Of a stretch of 64,000 nt of DNA, positions 34,342 to 43,034 are shown piece by piece. Positions within the stretch are counted from its first letter, which is position 1, and the number at the start of each line of letters is the position of its first letter. Below the pieces are notes generated by a model. It saw only the letters and a list, made by a program, of their open reading frames with translations, made no database searches and was not told the origin of the DNA. The DNA comes from Desulfacinum infernum DSM 9756 (GTDB taxonomy: Bacteria > Desulfobacterota > Syntrophobacteria > Syntrophobacterales > DSM-9756), in the NCBI RefSeq assembly GCF_900129305.1, contig NZ_FQVB01000004.1, positions 62,001 through 126,000 on the forward strand, in the 5' to 3' direction. The position numbers and the translations under genes are program-made.

Positions 34342-35736
34342 ATGGAAAGCGGGATGCGGGTGGAAAGGGATTCGCTGGGTGAGGTGCGGGTGCCGGAGTC
34401 TGCCTACTATGGGGCGCAGACGCAGCGGGCGGTGGAAAATTTCGGTCTGGGCAACGTGACCATGCCCCGGGAGTTCCTGCGTGTTCTCGCTCTTATCAAG
34501 GAAAAGGCCGCGCGGGTTCACGGAAAGGAAGGGCGGCTGGATCCGGCGATCGCCGAAGCCGTCGCTCGGGCCGCCCGCGGGGTGAAGGACGGGCTTCACT
34601 GGGACCAGTTTCCCGTGGACGTCTACCAGACGGGATCCGGCACGTCCACCAACATGAACATGAACGAGGTGATCGCCGGCCGTGCCAATGAAATCCTTAC
34701 GGGGCGGCGGGGAGGGCGGGATCCTGTCCATCCCAACGACCACGTGAACCTGGGCCAGTCGAGTAACGACGTCATACCCACAGCCATCCGCATGGCGGCC
34801 TGGATAGCGGTGAAAGACCGGTGCCTTCCGGCGCTCAAAGGCCTCCATGAGGTATTGAGGGAAAAGGCCTCTCAGTTTCGCGACGTGGTGAAAATCGGCC
34901 GCACCCATCTCCAGGACGCCCTCCCCGTGACGCTGGGCCAGGAATTTTCCGGCTACGCGCGGCAGGTGGAGCTGGGGATCGAGAGACTGCAAAGCCTGGA
35001 GGCGCGCCTTTGCGAGGTGCCTCTGGGTGGAACGGCCGTGGGCACCGGCGTGGGAGCGCCTCCGGGGTTCGCCCGGGCCGTCCTGGACGAGATCAACCGG
35101 GAGACCGGCTGCCGGTTTCGGGAAGCGGCGGATCACTTCGAAGCCCAGGGGGCGCAGGACGTCCTGGTGGAAGCCAGCGGCATGGTGCGAACGGTGGCCG
35201 TGAGTCTTGCGAAAATCGCCAACGACATCCGATGGCTCGGGTCCGGCCCCCGATGCGGCCTGGGCGAGCTGCGTCTTCCAGAACTTCAGCCGGGATCTTC
35301 CATCATGCCCGGTAAGGTGAACCCGGTCATTCCTGAGGCCGTGATCCAGGCCTGCGCCCGCATCGTGGGTAACGATCAGACCCTGGCCCTGGCCGGGCAG
35401 GGCGGGGTCTTCGAACTGAACCTCATGCTCCCCCTCATGGCCCATACCCTGTTGGAATCCCTCGGCCTGCTGGCCAATGCCGCCCGGGCGCTGGCCGAGC
35501 GCTGCGTGGCGGGAATCGAGGCGGACCGGGTGCGCTGTGCATCCATGGTGGAACAAAGCCTGGCCCTGGCCACTTACCTGGTGCCCCTGGTGGGATACGA
35601 CCGGGCGGCCGAGGTGGCCAAGAAGGCCCACAGGGATGGGATCACCGTTCGGGAGGCGGCCCTGGCCCTGGGAGTGGCCAGCGCAGAAGACCTGGATCGA
35701 GCCTTCCGGGAGTTGGTCCCCGGAACGGGTTTCTGA
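34342..35736 (+). CDS. fumC: Class II fumarase (fumarase/aspartase superfamily)
   Basis: A 464-residue superfamily enzyme. Visible signatures are YQTGSGTSTNMNMNE, HPNDHVNLGQSSNDVIPTA, GRTHLQDALPVTLGQ and the catalytic-loop motif GSSIMPGKVNP with the conserved serine. Fumarase C adds water to fumarate; aspartase is the main alternative because the two are alike. The HPNDHVN segment differs slightly from E. coli FumC (HPNDDVN). A GGGGGAAAGAC leader precedes the ATG. Confidence 0.88.
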   Translation: MESGMRVERDSLGEVRVPESAYYGAQTQRAVENFGLGNVTMPREFLRVLALIKEKAARVHGKEGRLDPAIAEAVARAARGVKDGLHWDQFPVDVYQTGSGTSTNMNMNEVIAGRANEILTGRRGGRDPVHPNDHVNLGQSSNDVIPTAIRMAAWIAVKDRCLPALKGLHEVLREKASQFRDVVKIGRTHLQDALPVTLGQEFSGYARQVELGIERLQSLEARLCEVPLGGTAVGTGVGAPPGFARAVLDEINRETGCRFREAADHFEAQGAQDVLVEASGMVRTVAVSLAKIANDIRWLGSGPRCGLGELRLPELQPGSSIMPGKVNPVIPEAVIQACARIVGNDQTLALAGQGGVFELNLMLPLMAHTLLESLGLLANAARALAERCVAGIEADRVRCASMVEQSLALATYLVPLVGYDRAAEVAKKAHRDGITVREAALALGVASAEDLDRAFRELVPGTGF

Positions 35737-36000
35737 CGCCTTTCTCGTCAAAGGCCTGACGAAACCGGCATGGGAAAGGACCCTTCGGCCGTTTGCCGAT
35801 CAGATCCTGGCGGTGCCATCGGCACAACAGCCCGAAGACATCGACGCGTGCCGCGGGCGGAAATGTGCGACCTGGGGAAAAATCGGACCAATACCCGGAA
35901 AATTGTGCCGCGCGGGGAGGTCTCCTCCAACGATCCCATGCGCTTTCTTGTGCCTCCCACAACACATCCAAACCACGATGCGTCACGTTAAAGACCTTTT

Positions 36001-36042
36001 GGCGTCTCTTTGCGCTCATCTGCGGTTCTCTTTCACATTTGA
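36001..36042 (+). repeat. Family C dispersed repeat
   Basis: GGCGTCTCTTTGCGCTCATC then TGCGGTTCTCTTTCACATTT. It is shorter than other copies because the CGTTCAT part is reduced. It lies in the large non-coding gap 35737-36522. Confidence 0.55.
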
Positions 36043-36218
36043 GTTACAGTCCTAACAGTCATGGCTCCCCTTGCGCCACCCCGCATGGATGAAAGAGCGG
36101 GCCGGATCAAGGGCATTTGTCAGAACGCCGCAATATGCCATTCTCTATGAGTCATTGCGCGCCCATTGCATTGCCGGGCACCCTCATTGCGGCCTTCGCA
36201 GTTCCTGCAACTAAAAGG

Positions 36219-36263
36219 ATTTGCGTTTATTCTCGTTCATTTGCGGTTCTCTTTCGCATTAAG
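36219..36263 (+). repeat. Family C dispersed repeat
   Basis: ATTTGCGTTTATTCTCG then TTCATTTGCGGTTCTCTTTC and GCATTAAG. It is nearly colinear with the copy at 40735-40780. Confidence 0.6.
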
Positions 36264-36296
36264 TCGGACGATTCTTGCCTATCGCGAGGTTGCAGC

Positions 36297-36317
36297 GGGC
36301 GGGCGTAAAGCCCGCCC
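36297..36317. repeat. Family D palindrome
   Basis: GGGCGGGC pairs with GCCCGCCC across GTAAA, followed by CCTAC. Confidence 0.6.
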
Positions 36318-36346
36318 CTACGAAGGCAGAAGGAACTGAAGAGCAG

Positions 36347-36367
36347 GGGCGGGGTTTATCCCCGCCC
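36347..36367. repeat. Family D palindrome
   Basis: GGGCGGGG pairs with CCCCGCCC across TTTAT, identical to the copy at 15107-15127. It is followed by an AATCGCGCGG tail shared with 25842-25876. Confidence 0.62.
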
Positions 36368-36522
36368 AGGAATCGCGCGGAGCTAGGAAGAATAGAACGA
36401 AAGAATCGCTCCATCTGTGATACAAGGAGTTGCAGTCCGGATGGCGGATCGCCTGATTTTGCATGAAGTTTGCAATCGTCAAAGTCGGGCGAATCCCAAC
36501 CGTTTCGACAGGGGAGGTCATC

Positions 36523-37581
36523 TTGGCGGTACAGTTCATAAAGAATCCCATCCCGAAGCCCTCGGTGGATCAAGGAGCGGTGGAACGGACCCGTGTGCTC
36601 ACGAGGTCCATGGAACAACGGGTTTTCCAGCAGGTGTTCCAGGGAGAGCGGGGACTTGCGGTCGAGGCGCCTATGGGCTCCGGCGATGACGATTGGCGGA
36701 TGCTCCAAGAATTGGGCGCCTCCACGCATGGCATGGACTCTGTGCGTGCCCGACTCTGTTCCATGAACGATCGGCAGCTTCAGGCGGCCATCGTGGCGGC
36801 CTATATCAAGGCGGCCGCCTTGGGTTCCGGTGGATCATCCTGGGGCGGTCCCGATTTTTCGGGGCTCTCCGCTCTTCCCCAGGATGCGAAACCTTCCCTT
36901 ACGGGACCCGAGCCTCCAGACCAGGAGATCTCCTTGGACGATCAGCTCGACCTGGGCGCTCTTTCGTCCATCTTTGAATCGGGCGAAGACGGTGTGGGCG
37001 CCGTGGGATACGACAGCCGCGGCGGAACGTCCTACGGGATCTATCAATTGTCCTCCAAAACCGGCACCATGGACCGCTTCCTGGATTTTCTCAAGGAACG
37101 GGAACCGGCATGGGCGGCCCGGTTGGAGGCGGCGGGCCCTGCGGATACGGGAAGCCGAGACGGGCGGATGCCCAGAGTGTGGCGGCGAATCGCCCGGGAA
37201 GACCCGGATCGGTTCGCCGCGCTCCAGCATGCCTTCGTGCGGGAAACCCATTACGAACCGGCGGCTCAGGCGGTGGAAGCGGCCACCGGGATCGAAGTGG
37301 AGGGCCTTTCCCGGGCAGTGAAGGAGGTTCTGTGGAGCACGGCCGTGCAGCACGGTCCCCGACGGGCCGCCCGCTTCTTTGCCGGGGGCCTCAACCGGGC
37401 CAGGGCCAAGGATGGAACAGTTGATGAGGCGGCTCTGATCCGGGCCGTCTACCGATTTCGCGAGCGGACCAGCGGCGTTTTCGACGGATCCATTCGGCGG
37501 GCGCTCCTGAGCCGATTTTCCGAAGAAAAGAGGATGGCCCTGGCCATGCTTCGCGGCGACTCGGCGGAGGATCTTGCTTAG
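36523..37581 (+). CDS. Orphan VgrG3 C-terminal-domain-like putative peptidoglycan hydrolase
   Basis: About 352 residues from a TTG at 36523 preceded by AGGGGAGG; the frame is open from an ATG at 36463. The N-terminal about 70 residues are helical with no signal peptide. After a Pro/Gly/Ser-rich linker comes a domain beginning SIFESGEDGVGAVGYDSRGG, then TSYGIYQLSSKTGTMDRFLDFL. I match this to the muramidase-like C-terminal domain of Vibrio VgrG3. The conserved glutamate of FESG is the likely catalytic acid. No T6SS or phage genes are nearby. Its TAG stop coincides with the edge of a degenerate mini-element. Confidence 0.65.
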   Translation: MAVQFIKNPIPKPSVDQGAVERTRVLTRSMEQRVFQQVFQGERGLAVEAPMGSGDDDWRMLQELGASTHGMDSVRARLCSMNDRQLQAAIVAAYIKAAALGSGGSSWGGPDFSGLSALPQDAKPSLTGPEPPDQEISLDDQLDLGALSSIFESGEDGVGAVGYDSRGGTSYGIYQLSSKTGTMDRFLDFLKEREPAWAARLEAAGPADTGSRDGRMPRVWRRIAREDPDRFAALQHAFVRETHYEPAAQAVEAATGIEVEGLSRAVKEVLWSTAVQHGPRRAARFFAGGLNRARAKDGTVDEAALIRAVYRFRERTSGVFDGSIRRALLSRFSEEKRMALAMLRGDSAEDLA

Positions 37582-37736
37582 GAGCGAGTGGGGGAACTCT
37601 GCCAACCGTCACTCGCGCGCAAGCGTAACTTACCGGAAATCCTGGATCCCCGCTCCGCTTTCAAGCCGGGGACAAGCTTCGCGGGGATGGCGAAGGGCCA
37701 CTGAACGGCACAAATCTACCCTTGACGGACAGGCTC
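37582..37736 (-). repeat. Type A TIR mini-element, degenerate copy
   Basis: Reversed type A sequence: ACTCGCGCGCAAGCG..., GGATCCCCGCT..., ending CTTGACGGACAGGCTC. It is about 155 bp because of a duplicated segment around the CCCCGC hairpin. The left terminal repeat is decayed (GAGCGAGTGGGGGAA), and the right border reads CCAG instead of CTAG. The left TTAG border contains the TAG stop of the preceding gene. Confidence 0.7.
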
Positions 37737-37740
37737 CCAG

Positions 37741-37940
37741 GAGGCTGCCCGAAACGGACAAGGGACTCGACATCTTTCGTAGCCGCGGGGCTTCAGCCCC
37801 GCGGAAAACGGTCATCGGAATCTCTTGAAGTGATGGGGACTAAACCCAATACCCCATCCGACGTCCGGGGGCTTCCGGCGCAGCCCTGAAGGGCTGCGCT
37901 ACGGGAAAAGCGCTGCGCCGTGGCGTTTACGGGCGGACTC
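37741..37940 (-). repeat. Type B TIR mini-element, reversed
   Basis: It runs from GAGGCTGCCCGAAACGG to TTTACGGGCGGACTC, with GCGGGGCTTCAGCCCCGC and GCGCAGCCCTGAAGGGCTGCGC inside. It abuts the degenerate type A copy. It is the intact reference for the interrupted copy at 13096-13436. Confidence 0.78.
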
Positions 37941-37975
37941 CCGGGTAACTCGCGGAAAAGGGGCGGGAGGCCCCG

Positions 37976-39928
<1,953 letters not shown>

Positions 39929-40381
39929 GGGTTGCCTCCCTTGCAGATGACGGTGAACAGGACCGGGCCTTCAAGCATCTGGATAACGGCGAATTATAGG
40001 AGCCGTTTCCAGCCGAGAGCGATGAACGGCGTGGCCGTCCGGGAAGTCATGGGGGGCGTACGGGCCGCCTGGAGCAGATCGGGAACCGGGAGAGGGCGCT
40101 CTTCGAACGGGAGTGGGGGAATCAGTCTGCTCTCTGTAAGGACTTTCCCTGTAAGGCCCCGTGGAGGAACCCTACAGGCGGCCGGATGATAGCAGGTTTC
40201 GCCAATGAACCAAAGTTTAAAATGCACAAACTTTCTCAATCAGAAGGCTTATCGAGCATTGTGAAGCCGGGCAACGACGTGTCCCGCAAAAAAGTCCGCA
40301 TCCCGAATAATCGCCATTCGTGGGAGCGGGCTTGGCGGCGATCCCGGCCGCGGCCAGGTGTGCTCCCAGCAGGGACCCTAG

Positions 40382-40521
40382 GAGGTTGTCTGAAAACTCC
40401 GCCACCCGTCACTCCCGCGCAAGCGGGAGTCCATAACTTACTGGAAATTCTGGATCCCCGCTTTCGCGGGGATGACGAATGGGCGTTGAACGGCGCAAAT
40501 CTGCCATTCTCGGACAGGCTC
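40382..40521 (-). repeat. Type A TIR mini-element, reversed
   Basis: Exactly 140 bp, from GAGGTTGTCTGAAAACTCC to CATTCTCGGACAGGCTC, between CTAG at 40378-40381 and CTAG at 40522-40525. Both palindromes are intact. 39929-40377 has no recognisable feature. Confidence 0.9.
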
Positions 40522-40525
40522 CTAG

Positions 40526-40725
40526 GAGGTTGTCTGAGAACGTCGCGGGCGACCTGTTTTCTCGTAGCTGCGGAGGAACCCCCGGCCGTCGGATAAACCA
40601 TCGCGTATCTCCGGTCGCTTCATGGACTTACGATGACCCTTTCCGCGGGGCTAAAGCCCCGCGGCTACGAGGAGGACCAAAATTCTTCGGCCTTGTAAGT
40701 CGGAGAGCCATTGTCAGACAGCCTC
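40526..40725 (+). repeat. Type B TIR mini-element lacking its first palindrome
   Basis: It runs from GAGGTTGTCTGAGAACG to CATTGTCAGACAGCCTC, followed by CTAG at 40726-40729. The GCAGCCC-TTTA-GGGCTGC palindrome is collapsed to GTAGCTGCGG, which explains its 200-bp length. The second palindrome (GCGGGGCTAAAGCCCCGC) remains. It shares CTAG 40522-40525 with the preceding type A element. Confidence 0.85.
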
Positions 40726-40734
40726 CTAGGCCCA

Positions 40735-40780
40735 TGTGCGTCTATCGGCGTTCATTGGCGGTTCCGTTTTGCATTAAAGT
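40735..40780 (+). repeat. Family C dispersed repeat
   Basis: TGTGCGTCTATCGGCG then TTCATTGGCGGTTCCG and TTTTGCATTAAAG. The TTA near its end is the complement of the stop codon of the cupin gene, so the repeat borders that gene directly. Confidence 0.6.
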
Positions 40781-41124
40781 TCCGGCGGTCCGGAAGGGAT
40801 GAGACAGATGAAGCGCAGAGGGGCCTCGGAGGTATTCTTGATCTGGTGGTCCTCATTGGGGGGAATGAAAACGGCATCGCCGGCTCGCACCGGCACCCAG
40901 TTTCCTTCCTTGAGAACGGCACCTTCGCCTTCATGAATGAAGATTTCGTGCTCCCAATCATGGGTATGGCGCGGGGTGTGGCCGTCGGGCTGAAGTTCGA
41001 AAAAGCGCATGCAGAACCTCTGAGCGCCGTCTTCCTTGCCGATGAGAACACGCCCGGCCACGCCTTTGGCCACGTCGTTGTCGAAGACCGTCGGTTCCAC
41101 GTCCTTGTAGGATTGAATCTTCAT
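40774..41124 (-). CDS. Cupin-domain protein
   Basis: A 116-residue single-cupin protein. The ATG at 41124 follows GGAGAG; the longer frame to 41196 is unsupported. Motif 1 is PRHTHDWEHEIFIHEGEG, with the HxH...E metal triad, and motif 2 is FIPPNEDHQIKN. Small proteins of this type include metal-dependent dioxygenases and isomerase-like enzymes; the substrate is not predictable. It is divergent from the sugar isomerase-like gene. Confidence 0.82.
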   Translation of the reverse strand: MKIQSYKDVEPTVFDNDVAKGVAGRVLIGKEDGAQRFCMRFFELQPDGHTPRHTHDWEHEIFIHEGEGAVLKEGNWVPVRAGDAVFIPPNEDHQIKNTSEAPLRFICLIPSGPPEL

Positions 41125-41318
41125 GGAAAGCTCTCCTCGCCAGCTTGATGAAAACATTGATACGGTCAATCCGCACCCGCTTCGCCCGCTCACCATAAGC
41201 CGATTTTCCGTGCCGTTTCAAGGGGCTTTCGTGGGCGGCCGCCGAATAAGGTGGTTTGCCGGCTAAGGATTTCCTACAATGGAAGCCAAGGTGCGGAGAT
41301 GCCTAGCGGGGGAGACCA

Positions 41319-42167
41319 GTGAAGACCGTCTCGTTCGACACGAAAGCCAAGGAAGTGCTCCGGCGGGTTCACGTGAACATGCCATGGAGATTCCTGGGGG
41401 ATTATTGGGATCTGATCCTGAGGGAAGCCATTCATCTGGAGCTGGGCTTTTCCGGCGAAGAGCTGGACGGATTGGACCTGCGGAGAGTGGAAAAGACGGC
41501 CGCCGATCTTCGCGCACACGGCTGCCGACTGACAATCCATGGTCCTTTCTGGGAATTGTGTCCGGGCAGTCAGGACCCTCTCATCCGCCAGGTGACGCGC
41601 CTGCGGTTGCATCAGTTGGCGGACGTGGCGGAGGTGGTGCGGCCGCTACAGGTGGTCTGCCATACGGGATATGATCCCCGCCATCATCGCACCCAAACCC
41701 GGGCATGGCTGGATCGAGCCCAACAAGTGTGGGAACCTGTGTTAAGACGGCTGGAGGGAATCGGGATTCCCCTGTGCCTGGAAAACGTCTGGGAGGAGGG
41801 CCCGTCGATCCACCGGGAGATCTTCGACCGGTTGCCGAGTCCCTTTCTGGGATTTTGCTTCGATGTGGGCCATCAGCACTCCTTTTCCGGTGCTTCGGTT
41901 TCCGTTTGGTGGGGAGCCTTGGAGGAGAAGATCCTGGAGGTTCATCTGCACGACAATCAAGGAGACTTGGACGAGCATCTCCCGGTGGGCCGGGGGGCCG
42001 TCGATTTTGACGACCTTTTTCGAAGAATCGGGGCACTGGATTCCGCGCCGGTACTGACGGTGGAACCCCATACCTTGCCGCACCTGGTGGAAACGGTGAA
42101 CGCGCTCACGGCCTGGCTGGGTGAATGTGAAAGAGAACCGCGGATGAACGCCAAGAGAGGCACATGA
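41319..42167 (+). CDS. Sugar phosphate isomerase/epimerase-like TIM-barrel protein
   Basis: A 282-residue protein starting at GTG 41319 after GGGGGAG. It has an AP-endonuclease-2/xylose isomerase-like barrel: HLELGFSGEELDGLD, LTIHGPFWELCPGS, VCHTGYDPRHH, GIPLCLENVWEEG, FCFDVGHQHSFSG and ILEVHLHDNQGDLDEH. The metal ligands (Glu in LENV, Asp/His in DVGHQH, His in HLHDN, Glu in TVEPH) are all present. The last about 14 residues (CEREPRMNAKRGT) are encoded by a family C repeat and are probably not part of the ancestral protein. Confidence 0.8.
   Translation: MKTVSFDTKAKEVLRRVHVNMPWRFLGDYWDLILREAIHLELGFSGEELDGLDLRRVEKTAADLRAHGCRLTIHGPFWELCPGSQDPLIRQVTRLRLHQLADVAEVVRPLQVVCHTGYDPRHHRTQTRAWLDRAQQVWEPVLRRLEGIGIPLCLENVWEEGPSIHREIFDRLPSPFLGFCFDVGHQHSFSGASVSVWWGALEEKILEVHLHDNQGDLDEHLPVGRGAVDFDDLFRRIGALDSAPVLTVEPHTLPHLVETVNALTAWLGECEREPRMNAKRGT
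42121..42165 (-). repeat. Family C repeat inside the 3' end of a coding gene
   Basis: The reverse complement reads CTCTCTTGGCGTTCATCC then GCGGTTCTCTTTCACATTC, the same motif as the other family C copies. It supplies the final codons and nearly the stop of the epimerase-like gene. Confidence 0.65.
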
Positions 42168-42293
42168 TTCTTTTCGGCCGTAGGAGTGGCGTTGGCCGCG
42201 ATAAGGAAAACCGAAAATCGACCCCGATGGGAATTGGCGGGAGGACGCAAGGGTTTTCTTGATCCTTGAGAAAGGGAAACAGGGAGGCGGACC

Positions 42294-42620
42294 ATGGCGA
42301 TCGTGGAGGTGAGTGTGGTGCCCCTGGGAACGGGCGACACCAGCTTGAGTTCCTACGTGGCGAAAGCTGTAAAGATCGTCGAAGAGAGCGGCCTGGAATA
42401 CGAATTGACAGGCATGGGAACGATCCTCTATGGAAAATTGGACGACATCTTACAGATCGTACGGCGCATGCACGAAAGCTGTTTCGAGCGGGGCGCTCGC
42501 CGGGTTCTGACCCATCTACGAATCGACGACCGCAGGGACAAGCCCAGCTCTCCCCGGGAAAAGGTGGACTCCGTGCGGAAGAAGCTCATTGGGGAACCCC
42601 AAGAGGAAGGAGCGTCATGA
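42294..42620 (+). CDS. MTH1187-family thiamine-binding-like protein
   Basis: A 108-residue protein starting VEVSVVPLGTGDTSLSSYVA, then LEYELTGMGTILYGKLDDI and RVLTHLRIDDRRDK. These are the MTH1187/YkoF-type ferredoxin-like fold signatures; related proteins bind thiamine or its HMP moiety. It overlaps the KH-domain gene by four bases (ATGA), so the pair is coupled. No thiamine riboswitch was seen upstream. Confidence 0.85.
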   Translation: MAIVEVSVVPLGTGDTSLSSYVAKAVKIVEESGLEYELTGMGTILYGKLDDILQIVRRMHESCFERGARRVLTHLRIDDRRDKPSSPREKVDSVRKKLIGEPQEEGAS

Positions 42621-42847
42621 AGGCATTGGTGGAATATCTGGTCAAGGCCATGGTGGATCATCCGGACAAGGTTCTCTTGGCTCAGCGGACTCAGGATCAG
42701 TCCATTCATCTGGAGCTGTCGGTGGCTCCCGACGATATGGGTCAGGTGATCGGTCGGAATGGAAAGACCATCCATGCCGTGCGGACGGTAGCTCAAATGG
42801 CCGCCGCCAGCAAGGACTGCAAATGCCGGCTTGAGTTGTTGGGATGA
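42617..42847 (+). CDS. KH-domain RNA-binding protein, KhpA-like
   Basis: A 76-residue protein consisting of one KH domain with the GxxG loop VIGRNGKTIHAVRTV. Its size and sequence match KhpA/YlqC, which usually lies beside rpsP and rimM. Here it overlaps a thiamine-binding gene instead, an atypical neighbourhood. Its role is likely global RNA binding. Confidence 0.87.
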   Translation: MKALVEYLVKAMVDHPDKVLLAQRTQDQSIHLELSVAPDDMGQVIGRNGKTIHAVRTVAQMAAASKDCKCRLELLG

Positions 42848-43034
42848 TGGGCTGCACCGCCCCGGGTCCTGACGGCTGGAAAAAGAGTCGGGGAAGGGGT
42901 GCCAAGGGGCCGTGAAGTGCTTAATATGGATGCATGTGCTTGCAAGCACAGGGTTGTGTCATTGATGGCTGTTGCAGGCGATGACGTTCCGCAACGGAAC
43001 CCACACAACAGACGAGGAATGCGGAGGAGTGGTG

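Noticed and set aside
36463-37581. Prophage or T6SS island
   Set aside because: Only one hydrolase-like gene; no structural, sheath, integrase or immunity genes around it.
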